Shown here piece by piece: positions 54,501-64,000 of a DNA stretch of 64,000 bases. The notes beneath the pieces are model-generated. The model had not been told where the DNA came from. It worked only from the letters and a program-made list of their open reading frames with translations, and made no database searches. Both the position numbers and the translations under genes were made by a program. This DNA is from Anderseniella sp. (GTDB lineage Bacteria; Pseudomonadota; Alphaproteobacteria; Rhizobiales; Aestuariivirgaceae), in assembly GCA_030626025.1 (NCBI GenBank), contig DAOUPT010000012.1:1-64000 (forward strand), in the 5' to 3' direction. The number at the start of each line of letters is the position of its first letter. Position 1 is the first letter of the stretch.

Positions 54501-55943
54501 ATGTTGGATATTTTAAAATCTGCCGATGCCGTTGCTGCCTTGCCAGAACTGGTAATCGCAATTTCCGCTATGGCTTTGTTGATGCTTGGTGCTTTCAAAA
54601 AGAAAGAAAGCAGCGACCTGATAAACTCGCTCACCTTGCTGGCACTGGCTGTCGCAGGAGGTGCGATTATCCTGACGGCTGGCGAGACTCAGACCGCCTT
54701 TCATGGTGTTTTCGTTGTAGACACTTTCGCCCGTTTCATGAAGATACTGGTGCTGTTTGGCTCGGCTGCGGCAATCATCCTGTCCGTCCATTTCATGAAG
54801 AATGCTCGTATAAACCAGTTTGAATACCCGGTGCTGATCCTTTTGGCGACCCTTGGTATGTTGATGATGGTTTCGGCCAACGGTCTTATTGCACTGTATA
54901 TGGGGCTGGAATTGCAATCGCTTTCTCTCTATGTACTCGCAGCGATAAACCGTGACTCGGCACGCTCATCAGAAGCAGGCTTGAAATACTTTGTTCTGGG
55001 CGCGCTTTCTTCCGGTATGCTATTATACGGTGCCTCGCTGATTTACGGGTTCACCGGCACAACCCAGTTTGAAGGTATCGCAGCATTCCTGAAAGCCAAT
55101 GATAGTGGTCTTGGCCTGACAATTGGCCTGGTATTCCTGATTTCGGGCCTGGCCTTTAAAATATCAGCCGTACCATTCCACATGTGGACTCCCGATGTTT
55201 ACGAAGGGGCACCAACACCAGTCGCCGCATTCTTTGCATCGGCCCCCAAAGTTGCCGCCATGGCGATGTTCGTTCGCGCCATGGTTTCACCGTTCCCGGC
55301 CATTACCCCGGATTGGCAGCAGATTTTGGTTTTTGTTTCTATCGCATCGATGGTCCTTGGTGCCTTTGCCGCCATCGCTCAGACCAATATCAAGCGTCTT
55401 CTGGCCTATTCCTCAATCGGTCACATGGGCTTTGCCTTGTCTGGTCTTGCGGCTGGTTCGCCTGAAGGTATTCGCGGTGTCGTGTTGTACATGACCATTT
55501 ATATGCTGACCACCATCGGCATTTTTGCCTGTGTTCTGGCTATGCGCCGCGATGAACAGCATCTCGAGAATATTTCCGATTTGGCTGGCCTGTCACAAAA
55601 CTCCAAAATGCTTGCTTTTGTCATGGCCATGCTGCTGTTCTCGCTGGCGGGCATTCCGCCGCTTGCCGGTTTCTTTGCCAAATATGTGGTGTTCCTTGCC
55701 GCTTATAAGGCAGGCTTGTGGCCGCTGGTGATTATCGGTGTTCTGGCCAGTGTCGTTGGGGCGTTCTATTACATCCGCCTTATCCTGATCATGTATGTGA
55801 AAGACCCCGAAGATGCATTCGACCCCGTTCCGGGTGAAATCAAACTGATCATTGCGGTCTCCAGTGTATTTGTAATTTCTTTTGCATTGTTTGGCAGTCC
55901 GCTGTTTGATCTGGCTCAGGCTGCCGCTATGTCGCTGTTTTGA
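54501..55943 (+). CDS. nuoN: NADH-quinone oxidoreductase subunit N
   Basis: A 480-residue antiporter-like subunit with 14 helices, third of the proton channels. LIALYMGLELQSLSLYVLAA and VPFHMWTPDVYEGAPTPVAA are its signature blocks. Last nuo gene; its stop overlaps the next start as TTGA, so birA belongs to the same transcript. Confidence 0.98.
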   Translation: MLDILKSADAVAALPELVIAISAMALLMLGAFKKKESSDLINSLTLLALAVAGGAIILTAGETQTAFHGVFVVDTFARFMKILVLFGSAAAIILSVHFMKNARINQFEYPVLILLATLGMLMMVSANGLIALYMGLELQSLSLYVLAAINRDSARSSEAGLKYFVLGALSSGMLLYGASLIYGFTGTTQFEGIAAFLKANDSGLGLTIGLVFLISGLAFKISAVPFHMWTPDVYEGAPTPVAAFFASAPKVAAMAMFVRAMVSPFPAITPDWQQILVFVSIASMVLGAFAAIAQTNIKRLLAYSSIGHMGFALSGLAAGSPEGIRGVVLYMTIYMLTTIGIFACVLAMRRDEQHLENISDLAGLSQNSKMLAFVMAMLLFSLAGIPPLAGFFAKYVVFLAAYKAGLWPLVIIGVLASVVGAFYYIRLILIMYVKDPEDAFDPVPGEIKLIIAVSSVFVISFALFGSPLFDLAQAAAMSLF

Positions 55944-56716
55944 CCGCGCCAAAGTTTCGGCATTTACAATTTGACCAATTGGGTTCCACCAACGCCGAAG
56001 CCCGGCGTCAGGCCGAAGCAGGTGAGGGTGGTCCATTGTGGATCACGGCCCGCACCCAAACAGCAGGCCGGGGCCGCAGAGGTCGCGATTGGGTCTCTGA
56101 ACCCGGCAATCTGTTTGCAACCTTGCTGATAAATTTGCCGGTCCCACCTGCCACTGCAACACAAATCAGTTTTGTCACGGCGCTGGCAATCTACGATTCC
56201 TGCGTTTCGATGCTATCGACCGGCAAACAATTAACGCTGAAATGGCCCAATGACGTTTTGCTTGATAACAAAAAACTTGCCGGCATTCTGTTGGAAACAG
56301 TGCCTTGTAATGAACCCGGTAAAATCGCCCTTGCCATCGGATGCGGGGTCAATCTGCTACATGCGCCTGATCAAACCGCCTACGGCGCGACTTGGTTGAG
56401 TGCCCATGCCGGGCAAACCATCTCACCGGGTCAATTTCTCAATAAACTGGCCCCGACTATGAAAGGTTGGCTAAATGTCTGGCAAAACGGTCAAAGCTTT
56501 GACCAGATCGCTAAAGCATGGCAGGAAAGAGCCAGCCATATTGGTAAAATAATATCCCTTGCCAGTGGAAACCAAACAATCACCGGAAAGTTCCTGGCGC
56601 TTGCCCATGATGGTGCGTTGATTTTGGAATTGGCTGATGGCAGACAAAAACACTATCACGCCGGAGATGTAAGTTTTCACACCCAAACTAATCCAGGGAG
56701 TTCTAATGCTGAATAG
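55940..56716 (+). CDS. birA: Biotin--[acetyl-CoA carboxylase] ligase
   Basis: A 258-residue class I biotin protein ligase without the DNA-binding domain of E. coli BirA. STNAEARR, the biotinyl-AMP loop TAGRGRRGRDW, KWPNDVLLDNKKLAGILLE and GCGVNLL are present, followed by the SH3-like C-terminal domain. It attaches biotin to carboxylases. The TTG start overlaps the nuoN stop; the position after nuoN is normal for Rhizobiales. Confidence 0.93.
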   Translation: MTAPKFRHLQFDQLGSTNAEARRQAEAGEGGPLWITARTQTAGRGRRGRDWVSEPGNLFATLLINLPVPPATATQISFVTALAIYDSCVSMLSTGKQLTLKWPNDVLLDNKKLAGILLETVPCNEPGKIALAIGCGVNLLHAPDQTAYGATWLSAHAGQTISPGQFLNKLAPTMKGWLNVWQNGQSFDQIAKAWQERASHIGKIISLASGNQTITGKFLALAHDGALILELADGRQKHYHAGDVSFHTQTNPGSSNAE

Positions 56717-58379
56717 ATCTAAAGAAGAACTGGTTTACGTTCCCCTCGGCGGTGCTGGCGAAATCGGCATGAATATGTATCTGTACGGCATTGGCAGAGG
56801 CAAGCGCCGCAAATGGATCATGGTCGATTGCGGCGTAAAGTTTGGCGATGATCGCGACCCAGGCATAGATGTCATCTTGCCGGATATCCGCTTTATCCAA
56901 GAACACAAAAGGGACCTGCTTGGCATCATCATCACCCATGGCCACGAAGATCATCTGGGTGCTGTTGCCTGGCTGTGGCCACAATTGCAGGCGCCGGTTT
57001 ATTGCACCCCCTTTGCTGCCGAACTTATCAAAAACAAGTTGAACGAAAAGAACCTGCTTGATGAAACGCCGTTACGGGTGCAACCGCTTGGCAGTCGTTT
57101 TGACATCGGTCCGTTCGATATTGAGTTGGTTGCGGTTACCCATTCAATTCCCGAACCTGCCAGTGTGGTCATTCGCACCAGCGCAGGCACGGTTGTTCAC
57201 TCGGGTGACTGGAAACTTGATCGCACGCCAGCCATCCCGCCGCAAATCGATGAGAACCGTTTGCGAGAAATCGGCAAAGAGGGGGTTGATGTGCTGGTTT
57301 GTGACTCAACCAATGTGCTTCGCCAGGGCTATTCACCCAGCGAAGCAGAGGTTGCGCAAGGGTTGGAGAAAATCATCAGGTCAGCAAAAAAGCGCGTTGC
57401 CGTTACAACCTTTGCCTCTCATGTTGGCCGCTTGACCTCGGTTGTCAAAGCCGCCCGTGCTGTTGGCCGCGATGTGGTGTTGGCTGGTCGCGCCATGCAT
57501 ACGGTATCGGCTGCGGCTAAAGAAATTGGCCTGCTGAAAGACGCCGGATATCTGCTTGATCAGGACGCCTATGATGACCTGCCGCGCAATAAATGCCTGT
57601 TGGTCTGTACCGGTTCACAAGGCGAAGCTCGCGCCGCCATGGCCCGCATCGCATCTGGCCGACATCCCCATATCAAATTTGACAGGGGAGACATGGCGAT
57701 ATTTTCTTCCAAGACAATTCCGGGAAATGAAAAGTCAGTCTCGGCGGTTTTTAATGATCTGGCCGAGCAGGGCGTCGAGATTATTACATCCGATGATGCC
57801 ATGATCCACACTTCAGGCCACCCGCGGCAGGGTGAATTGCTTGAGTATTATGACTGGCTGAAACCGGCTTCTTTAATCCCGATGCACGGCGAAATGCGCC
57901 ACCTTGATTTCCACACGAGCTTTGCCAAAAAGGCAGGTATCGATCATACTTTACGCGTTATCAACGGAGAGCTGACCCGTTTGCTGCCCGGTCCGGCAAA
58001 AATCATTGAAGACATAGACAGCGGTCGCACCCATGTCGATGGTCATTTGTTTGTCGAGGCAGACCGGGGACCTGCTCGCATGCGCCGTAAACTATCCTTT
58101 TCCGGCCTAATTGCAATTTCTGTCACCCTGTCAGATCGAGGCGGGCTGATGACTGACCCGCAAATTGTTCTCGATGGCATACCCGAACAAGACGCGGAAG
58201 GCTATCTCATCGAAGAAAGCCTACTTGATGACATTGAAGACACCATAGAACAATTGCCGAGAAAAGTTCTGCGCAATGATGATATAGTCATTGAAAACAT
58301 AAAACGCGTCATCAGGCGCACCTGCTCGGAAGTCTGGGGCAAGCGTCCTGTCGTGCATGTAATGGTACACAGGGTGTAA
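56706..58379 (+). CDS. rnj: Ribonuclease J
   Basis: A 557-residue metallo-beta-lactamase/beta-CASP nuclease. Zinc ligands His78, His80, Asp82 and His83 lie in THGHEDHLGAV, with later HSGDWKLD, the beta-CASP segment CTGSQGEARAAMARI and MHGEMRHL. It matures rRNA and degrades mRNA 5' to 3' as well as internally. The ATG lies 11 bases inside the end of birA. Confidence 0.95.
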   Translation: MLNRSKEELVYVPLGGAGEIGMNMYLYGIGRGKRRKWIMVDCGVKFGDDRDPGIDVILPDIRFIQEHKRDLLGIIITHGHEDHLGAVAWLWPQLQAPVYCTPFAAELIKNKLNEKNLLDETPLRVQPLGSRFDIGPFDIELVAVTHSIPEPASVVIRTSAGTVVHSGDWKLDRTPAIPPQIDENRLREIGKEGVDVLVCDSTNVLRQGYSPSEAEVAQGLEKIIRSAKKRVAVTTFASHVGRLTSVVKAARAVGRDVVLAGRAMHTVSAAAKEIGLLKDAGYLLDQDAYDDLPRNKCLLVCTGSQGEARAAMARIASGRHPHIKFDRGDMAIFSSKTIPGNEKSVSAVFNDLAEQGVEIITSDDAMIHTSGHPRQGELLEYYDWLKPASLIPMHGEMRHLDFHTSFAKKAGIDHTLRVINGELTRLLPGPAKIIEDIDSGRTHVDGHLFVEADRGPARMRRKLSFSGLIAISVTLSDRGGLMTDPQIVLDGIPEQDAEGYLIEESLLDDIEDTIEQLPRKVLRNDDIVIENIKRVIRRTCSEVWGKRPVVHVMVHRV

Positions 58380-59558
58380 ATGCCACTGAGAATTGACAAT
58401 CGTACCGCCAGAAAACTTTGGTTAAGCAGCCAGGGTTTGGCAACAGCACCGAGCGGCCCTCTGGATGTTTTGCAAATCATCAAGGATCTCGGGTTTGTCC
58501 AGCTTGATACAATCCGCAATGTAACGCGCGCCCAGCACCATATTTTGTGGAGTCGCAATCAAAATTACCGTGAACCAATGCTCGGTAAACTTTTGGCCGA
58601 TAAGGGTGCCATATTTGAACATTACACCCATGATGCTTCGGTACTTCCAATTGAATTCCACCCTGTATGGCAGCGACAATTCCGGCGCCTGAAAGAAAAA
58701 ATCGATAATTCAAATTATTACAATAGCATGCTCGATAAAAATGGTCGCGCCATCATCAGAGAGCAGATTGAAAAAGAGGGACCACTTTCCACTCACGCTT
58801 TTGACAGCAAAACGGTAAAGAAAAAAAGTATGTGGTCGCGCCCACCGCACAAACTGGCCCTTGATTACATGTGGTACGCTGGCGAATTGGCAACCTCTCA
58901 CCGAGAAAACTTCAAAAAGTTTTACGACCTGTCTGAACGTGTCATTCCGGTGGACGTAAAAGCCCAATCCCATAGCGACCAATATCAAATCAATTGGCTC
59001 TGCCATGCCGCTCTTGACCGTCTTTCTTTCGGCTCACTGGGAGATATCCAGCGGTTTTGGGGTGCAACAGAGGCCAGTGAAGTCAGACAGTGGGCAGGGC
59101 AGGTCGAGCGTGAAATTGTCTCCGTTGAAATTCAATCCAACGATGGCAGCTGGAATAATGCGATTGCACCTGCTGACATTGAACAGCGCCTGGAACAATT
59201 GTTGCCTCCTACCGCTCGCATGAGAATACTTAACCCGTTTGATCCGGCAATTCGTGACCGGGGCAGGGTGGAGCGTTTGTTTGGTTTTGACTACCGTATC
59301 GAGATTTTTGTCCCGGCTGCCAAACGACAATGGGGGTACTATGTATACCCCTTGCTTGAGGGTGACCGTTTTGTCGGGCGCATAGAAATTAAGGCCGACC
59401 GGAAAGCCGGCAGGCTTGACGTTACTAATTTCTGGCCCGAGCATGGCGTCAAGTGGGCAAAGACGCGATGGCAAAAACTCGATGCGGAACTGGTTCGTTT
59501 CGGTCGACTTATTGCCTCTGATACGATCAGATGGATTTGTGATATAAAACGACCATGA
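58380..59558 (+). CDS. YcaQ/AlkX-type DNA glycosylase (winged-helix domain protein)
   Basis: A 392-residue member of the HTH_42 family that unhooks DNA interstrand crosslinks. The catalytic-type Q-hydrophobic-D motif is Q41-L42-D43 in LGFVQLDTI, and [28 protein letters not shown] and the C-terminal FWPEHGVKW are family landmarks. It starts on the base after the rnj stop and overlaps parC as ATGA, so all are one transcript. Confidence 0.85.
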   Translation: MPLRIDNRTARKLWLSSQGLATAPSGPLDVLQIIKDLGFVQLDTIRNVTRAQHHILWSRNQNYREPMLGKLLADKGAIFEHYTHDASVLPIEFHPVWQRQFRRLKEKIDNSNYYNSMLDKNGRAIIREQIEKEGPLSTHAFDSKTVKKKSMWSRPPHKLALDYMWYAGELATSHRENFKKFYDLSERVIPVDVKAQSHSDQYQINWLCHAALDRLSFGSLGDIQRFWGATEASEVRQWAGQVEREIVSVEIQSNDGSWNNAIAPADIEQRLEQLLPPTARMRILNPFDPAIRDRGRVERLFGFDYRIEIFVPAAKRQWGYYVYPLLEGDRFVGRIEIKADRKAGRLDVTNFWPEHGVKWAKTRWQKLDAELVRFGRLIASDTIRWICDIKRP

Positions 59559-61804
59559 GCCAACTGATTCCCCCGCAAGGCCCGCAAGGGTCCGATGACT
59601 ATGAAGCTGTCAATTTACGTGAGGCGCTTGAAGAGCGCTATCTGGCTTATGCGTTATCAACCATTATGCACCGGGCACTGCCTGATGTGCGCGACGGGTT
59701 AAAGCCCGTTCACCGACGGCTGATGCACGCCATGCGGCTGCTCAAACTAGACCCCAAATCCGGGTTTAAGAAGTGCGCCCGCGTTGTTGGTGATGTTATC
59801 GGTAAATATCACCCCCACGGCGATCAGGCGGTTTATGATGCCATGGTACGCCTGGCCCAGGGGTTCGCAGTTCGTTATCCGCTGGTTGAAGGTCAGGGTA
59901 ATTTTGGCAATATCGACGGTGATAATGCCGCCGCTTATCGTTACACCGAAGCCCGCTTGACCGATGTTGCGATGGCGCTGCTTGATGGTATTGATCAGGA
60001 CACGGTCGATTTTCGCGAAACCTATAACGGCGAAGATGAAGAACCAGTGGTGTTGCCCGGTGCTTTTCCAAACCTGCTGGCCAATGGGTCATCGGGTATT
60101 GCCGTCGGCATGGCAACCTCTATCCCCCCCCACAACGCGGCTGAGCTATGTGATGCCGCCCTGCACCTGATCAAGTTCCCCAATGCCGGCATCGACAAAT
60201 TGATGCAATTTGTCCCCGGTCCAGATTTCCCGACCGGCGGCATCATCATCGAAGATGCTGAATCGATCAAAAAAGCCTACGAAACTGGCAAGGGTGGGTT
60301 TCGGGTTCGAGCGGTTTGGGAAAAAGAAGAATTGCCACGCGGTGCATGGCAAATCGTCGTTACCGAAATTCCCTATCAAGTGCAAAAGGGTAAACTGGTA
60401 GAACGCATTGCCGAATTGTTGACCGCAAAAAAACTGCCAATGCTTGGTGATGTGCTGGATGAGTCTGCAGAAGATATCCGGCTGGTTTTAGAACCCAAAA
60501 GCAGAACCGTTGATCCTCAAGTGTTGATGGAATCGTTGTTCAAACTGACCGATCTTGAGTCCCGTTCGTCGCTAAACATGAATGTCCTCTCGCATGGTCG
60601 CGTTCCGAATGTTTTATCGTTGCGTGATGTGTTGCGGCAGTGGCTTGATCATCGTCTTGTCGTTCTGGTTCGCCGTACCAAATTTCGCCTTGAAAAAATT
60701 GCTAAGCGGCTTGAGTTGCTCGGCGGTTATTTGATCGCCTTTTTGAATATTGACGAAGTCATCGCCATCATTCGCTATGAGGACGACCCCAAACTTGAAC
60801 TCATGCAGCGCTTCGAGTTAAGCGATATTCAGGCCGAAGCGATTTTGAATATGCGCTTGCGTTCCTTGCGCAAGTTGGAAGAGTTTGAAATCCGCAAAGA
60901 GTTCGATGAGCTGACTATAGAGCAAGGTAAACTCGAAGCATTGTTGGCCGATGAAGGTGCTCAGTGGAGCACGATTTCTGATGAAATTCGCCAAACCCGC
61001 AAAACATGGGGCAAAGACACAGAATTAGGTGCCCGCCGCTCACAATTCGCCACACCTCCGCAGATCGATGTCGACATTGAAATGGCGATGATTGAAAAAG
61101 AGCCTATTACGGTTGTTTGTTCGGAAAAAGGCTGGATACGTGCCATGAAAGGCCATTTGGAAGACACATCCAGCCTGACTTACAAGGATGGTGACCGTGC
61201 GCGCTTTGTTTTCAATGCTCAGACCACGGATAAAATACTGCTGCTCTGCTCATCAGGAAAGTTTTACACCATTGAAGCAAACAACCTGCCAGGCGGTCGC
61301 GGACATGGCGAACCGCTGCGGTTGATGGCTGATATGGATCCAGCCGATGGTGTTGTTGCCCTTTTCATCCACCAACCGGAACGAAAACTGATCGTAGCAT
61401 CGAGTGAAGGCAACGGCTTTGTGGTGAAAGAAGCTGATTGTGTGGCCAACACCCGCAAGGGAAAACAAGTCATGAACGTCAAATTACCGGCAGAGGCGCA
61501 GTGTTGTGTGGTGATACCACAAGGCGCCGATCAACTGGCTGTAATAGGAGAAAACCGCAAATTATTGGTTTTTCCACTTGCTGATCTTCCTGAAATGTCC
61601 CGTGGCAAAGGTATTAGATTACAAAAGTACAAGGATGGCGGCTTGTCCGACGTACAACCCTTTGTACTGGGAAATGGCTTGTCTTGGCTCGATTTATCAA
61701 AACGCGTCTGGACAGTGACAGACCTGGAAGAATGGCTTGGTGCCCGCGCTCAGGCGGGCAGAATGCCACCAAAAGGTTTTCCGAGAAATAATAAGTTTAG
61801 CTGA
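59555..61804 (+). CDS. parC: DNA topoisomerase IV subunit A
   Basis: A 749-residue type IIA topoisomerase subunit that decatenates chromosomes with ParE. The active Tyr130 is in [28 protein letters not shown] and [19 protein letters not shown] form the DNA gate. The position of the usual quinolone-contact serine is Gln, as is common in alphaproteobacteria, so intrinsic tolerance is possible but not shown. The C-terminal beta-propeller is present. ParE is not in the window. Confidence 0.95.
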   Translation: MSQLIPPQGPQGSDDYEAVNLREALEERYLAYALSTIMHRALPDVRDGLKPVHRRLMHAMRLLKLDPKSGFKKCARVVGDVIGKYHPHGDQAVYDAMVRLAQGFAVRYPLVEGQGNFGNIDGDNAAAYRYTEARLTDVAMALLDGIDQDTVDFRETYNGEDEEPVVLPGAFPNLLANGSSGIAVGMATSIPPHNAAELCDAALHLIKFPNAGIDKLMQFVPGPDFPTGGIIIEDAESIKKAYETGKGGFRVRAVWEKEELPRGAWQIVVTEIPYQVQKGKLVERIAELLTAKKLPMLGDVLDESAEDIRLVLEPKSRTVDPQVLMESLFKLTDLESRSSLNMNVLSHGRVPNVLSLRDVLRQWLDHRLVVLVRRTKFRLEKIAKRLELLGGYLIAFLNIDEVIAIIRYEDDPKLELMQRFELSDIQAEAILNMRLRSLRKLEEFEIRKEFDELTIEQGKLEALLADEGAQWSTISDEIRQTRKTWGKDTELGARRSQFATPPQIDVDIEMAMIEKEPITVVCSEKGWIRAMKGHLEDTSSLTYKDGDRARFVFNAQTTDKILLLCSSGKFYTIEANNLPGGRGHGEPLRLMADMDPADGVVALFIHQPERKLIVASSEGNGFVVKEADCVANTRKGKQVMNVKLPAEAQCCVVIPQGADQLAVIGENRKLLVFPLADLPEMSRGKGIRLQKYKDGGLSDVQPFVLGNGLSWLDLSKRVWTVTDLEEWLGARAQAGRMPPKGFPRNNKFS

Positions 61805-61836
61805 AGCAACAAGTGCCTGATATTAAAATAAATCCA

Positions 61837-61855
61837 AAATAAATTGAATTTATTT
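61837..61855. other. AT-rich perfect palindrome after parC
   Basis: AAATAAATT-G-AATTTATTT, a 19-base perfect inverted repeat 33 bases beyond the parC stop. Too short a loop for a stable hairpin; a protein-binding site is possible. Confidence 0.4.
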
Positions 61856-61916
61856 CCATCTGTAGGCTGACGGTTAACCGAAAATTTGCATTAAACTGTT
61901 CTAATGATCGTACTCT

Positions 61917-61946
61917 CCACTTAAAAGTGCTAGCGCTGATAAGTGG
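61917..61946 (+). other. Hairpin in the leader of the next gene
   Basis: CCACTTA (61917-61923) and TAAGTGG (61940-61946) pair, with an inner AGTGC/GCGCT stem. It ends 40-50 bases before the coding region and could form in its leader RNA. Confidence 0.4.
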
Positions 61947-61985
61947 GGAAAGATTTATTAAGGCGATGTAAATTTTGGGCGAGCA

Positions 61986-62762
61986 GTGGCGTTTATGACT
62001 TCAGATAGAAGAACAAGCTGGATATTGAATGGTAAACTAACCCATGTTTTACCTGAAACCGCAGGAGTGCCTGTATCAGAACTCGATTTTATCAGACGCA
62101 AGGGTGCTGTAAGACTGGTTGAAACGCCGGATGGCCTTGAAATCAAATGGGAACTTTTCTCGGCCAATTGGGCGTCGCTCTATTATTTGATCGAAAGCCT
62201 GCACCTTTATAGCGGCCCGTTTACTTTTAAGTATTTTCTCTCGGGGTGGTTTACCGAAACCATTGAAACTGCAACAGAAGCAAAAATGCGGGTTAAGCAG
62301 TTAATGGCAAAGAGTGATGTGCATGTTTCTCAACACACATTTGTGCAGGATGGTGATGTTTTGGGTAAACGTATGCCCCACGTCTTGCGTGATACTTTGT
62401 CAGACATGACGGCTGTCCCGGAGCTGAGTGTCGAATGTGTTTTTGACGATGACAGCGGAAAGTTTCTTGTTCAGCGGGTCGGGGCGCAGTCAGGGATTGC
62501 CAAATTGTTTGGCATTAGCCCGGTTTCGGTGCCCTGTTTGACAGGGAACAGTTATGACGACGTGGTGAGCTGTGCTTATGAAAAAGTACTGAAAGAAGAC
62601 GTGCCTCATTACGATCATGTTATTGCTGCGATGGTCTTGCCTGATCATTCAGTGAACTGGGTGCCTTACCAGAGAGTGATTTTGCCCCACAGGTTTCCGA
62701 ATGGAAGCAAAGGTGTTGCCGTGGTTTCCGAATTGGCAAACGTTGATATCAAGATTGTGTAG
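61986..62762 (+). CDS. Hypothetical protein
   Basis: A 258-residue protein (or 255 from ATG 61995). I do not recognise a family. The N-terminal part (LDFIRRKGAVRLVETPDGLE, then FSANWASLYYLIESLHLYSG) has an alternating strand-helix pattern and the middle FTETIETATEAKMRVKQLM is helical. No signal peptide or membrane segment. It ends 14 bases inside the end of the convergent neighbour. Confidence 0.7.
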   Translation: MAFMTSDRRTSWILNGKLTHVLPETAGVPVSELDFIRRKGAVRLVETPDGLEIKWELFSANWASLYYLIESLHLYSGPFTFKYFLSGWFTETIETATEAKMRVKQLMAKSDVHVSQHTFVQDGDVLGKRMPHVLRDTLSDMTAVPELSVECVFDDDSGKFLVQRVGAQSGIAKLFGISPVSVPCLTGNSYDDVVSCAYEKVLKEDVPHYDHVIAAMVLPDHSVNWVPYQRVILPHRFPNGSKGVAVVSELANVDIKIV

Positions 62763-63447
62763 TTTTGATTTCGTTTGCCAGAAATTCAAGATCTGACTTT
62801 GTTGCAAATGTCACATATTCACTAGTATCTGCACCCTTGGGTGGAATATTCCATTTAAGAAACCCTCTTTCAGCATGCGGATAGCCCATGCGGATGGTCA
62901 GCCCGCGTGAAGCAAGTTTGCTCACAATAAGGCCCCAAACCACATTCGGTTGCCACTTGATTAGTGCAGTAACCAATGCGTATCTAGAAAAAGTGGTACA
63001 TAATTCTTCAATACGAAAGTTGCGATCAATCCACATTTCACCATGATAGACAAATGGTCCTCGCATCTCTTGAGTAACAGAATCTGGTGGGACCATAATT
63101 TGTGCAGGAACGGCCAACTCGGACCGGATCACGTAAAGGCCTACCATCCACCTGAGTGCCCACTCTGAGAGCTTGCAATCGACAATGTCCAGCCGACAAG
63201 CTTGAAAAGCGACTGTTTTTCCATTTGTGTCTTTCGCTTCCATCCAAAAAGAGTTTTCTTCATCAAACGAGTTGATAGCAGCGTCAAACATTGGCGACAC
63301 AGCACAGCGCCGAATTGTTTTTCTAACTTCCCCAAAACGTTGCATGTCCGAAGATGTGGTAATTTCCACCCCCATGTCGCGCATTTGCTGTTCAAGAATC
63401 TGATGACCCTTAACAACCGCTATAGGGTCCCTCAATCCACTTCGCAT
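62749..63447 (-). CDS. Hypothetical protein
   Basis: A 232-residue soluble protein; ATG 63447 follows AGGAGA by eight bases. I do not recognise a family. Segments such as SFWMEAKDTNGKTVAFQACR, LDIVDC and the later YALVTALIKWQPNVVWGLI with strand-turn-strand look like an acyltransferase (GNAT) fold, but key motifs are not clear. It overlaps the convergent gene's end by 14 bases. Confidence 0.68.
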   Translation of the reverse strand: MRSGLRDPIAVVKGHQILEQQMRDMGVEITTSSDMQRFGEVRKTIRRCAVSPMFDAAINSFDEENSFWMEAKDTNGKTVAFQACRLDIVDCKLSEWALRWMVGLYVIRSELAVPAQIMVPPDSVTQEMRGPFVYHGEMWIDRNFRIEELCTTFSRYALVTALIKWQPNVVWGLIVSKLASRGLTIRMGYPHAERGFLKWNIPPKGADTSEYVTFATKSDLEFLANEIKTTQS

Positions 63448-63571
63448 TTACGGCTCTCCTGCCTCGAAAAACTTTAAACTTGAATACAAGTTATATGATT
63501 TGATAAAAAATTTAGTAAATACATGTGTTTACCTTAACAACAAAATTTGAAAAAGTGCAAAATCCGTTTAC

Positions 63572-64000
63572 TCAACCTCGGGTCGATTCCCACCCGGCAA
63601 GCCCAAGCCGTTCTTGTGGTAAAAATCGGGCTTTGTAGGCCATTTTCTGCGAACCCTCGATCCAGAAGCCTAGATAGACATAAGGCAGCCCCAATTTCTG
63701 GGCCTGGATGATATGGTCAAGGATCATGAATGTGCCCAGCGATCGCTTGGCTAATGTTGGGTCAAAAAAGCTGTAAATCATTGATAATCCGTCACTTAAT
63801 GTGTCTGTCAATGCCACTCCAATGAGGTCGCCCTGTTGTGTATCAGGTCCTGCGAGAGGGACGTTGGGGTGCTTGCGGTATTCGATTAAATTGGTTTTGA
63901 CGGCACTCTCATCGACCATGGAAGAAAAGTCTAATACGGTCATATCAGACATGCCACCATCCTGATGACGCCTGTCAATATACTCTGCAAACAAAGAATA
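63572..64000 (-). CDS. bpt: Aspartate/glutamate leucyltransferase, 5' partial
   Basis: The C-terminal 142 or so residues of an ATE1/Bpt protein; the frame remains open to the window edge. [20 protein letters not shown], then [32 protein letters not shown] and [20 protein letters not shown] are the family's catalytic GNAT-like half. It adds leucine (or arginine in relatives) to acidic N-termini for ClpS/ClpAP degradation. The N-terminal cysteine cluster is outside the window. Confidence 0.93.
   Translation of the reverse strand, partial: YSLFAEYIDRRHQDGGMSDMTVLDFSSMVDESAVKTNLIEYRKHPNVPLAGPDTQQGDLIGVALTDTLSDGLSMIYSFFDPTLAKRSLGTFMILDHIIQAQKLGLPYVYLGFWIEGSQKMAYKARFLPQERLGLAGWESTRG

Noticed and set aside
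59809-59875. Gln at the quinolone-contact serine position of ParC
   Set aside because: Probably the normal residue for this group of bacteria, so not evidence of acquired resistance.

Overview
The window looks like chromosomal DNA of an alphaproteobacterium, most likely of the Hyphomicrobiales (Rhizobiales) type, with moderate GC. The evidence is a familiar core gene order: tig, tRNA-Leu, clpP, clpX, then (after an interruption) lon, a HU gene, tRNA-Val, tRNA-Asp, a complete nuoA-N operon, a birA-type ligase, ribonuclease J, parC and bpt. The complex I chain carries the extended NuoE found in this group. No rRNA, CRISPR array, prophage or intact transposase was seen. Species-level placement is not possible from the sequence alone.

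Region by region: (1) 1-2989 holds the 3' end of a methanethiol oxidase gene (SBP56/MtoX) followed by a Sco-type copper chaperone and a di-haem MauG-like protein, a known maturation cassette for this copper enzyme. (2) 2996-6221 has a small membrane protein, a PhoX-like Tat-exported phosphatase and an AllA-like lyase. (3) 6245-10928 is the glnB-glnA nitrogen module, with a sigma-54 promoter, divergent from a soluble four-PAS histidine kinase. (4) 11006-15398 is the trigger factor, tRNA-Leu, glyoxalase-fold protein, clpP and clpX block. (5) 15428-35638 is about 20 kb of accessory DNA between clpX and lon. It contains a MOSC protein, a Crp/Fnr regulator with an FNR-like box, a scar joining the tails of a lysR gene and an azoreductase gene, transporters (NhaA, LysE, MerF), a periplasmic-sensor/LuxR cluster with a CxxC binding protein and an exported DsrE protein, a repeat-flanked autotransporter, a candidate sRNA, and a sulfide module (BigR/SqrR-type repressor, thioredoxin, flavocytochrome c FccAB). 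(6) 35723-38969 is lon and a HU gene. (7) 39129-40919 has tRNA-Val, a foreign gene tail, a 5'-truncated mscS and tRNA-Asp. (8) 41084-55943 is the nuo operon, and 55940-64000 is birA, rnj, ycaQ, parC, two unknown genes and the end of bpt.

The main theme is sulfur. Methanethiol oxidase releases hydrogen sulfide, formaldehyde and hydrogen peroxide. About 32 kb away the same window encodes a sulfide-oxidising flavocytochrome c, a periplasmic thioredoxin and an ArsR repressor with the two cysteines of persulfide sensors; an ATTC-N8-GAAT operator lies just upstream of that repressor. Between them lies a less familiar cluster (23615-27205): a membrane-anchored one-component regulator with a PhnD-like periplasmic domain and a cytoplasmic LuxR DNA-binding domain, a secreted substrate-binding protein with a CxxC pair, a secreted DsrE-like protein and an ArsR regulator. 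This is the best candidate here for an undescribed sensory system, possibly for a sulfur compound; the ligand is inference only.

Several scars show genome turnover: the lysR/azoR fusion scar, inverted repeats of the GTGACAGTTTACTAAAT type around 27.2 kb with a third partial copy at 30.3 kb, and a truncated mscS next to tRNA-Val. Coordinates of starts were adjusted from the longest reading frame where a ribosome-binding site or family alignment from memory favoured another codon. Family assignments are from recognition of motifs, not from database searches.
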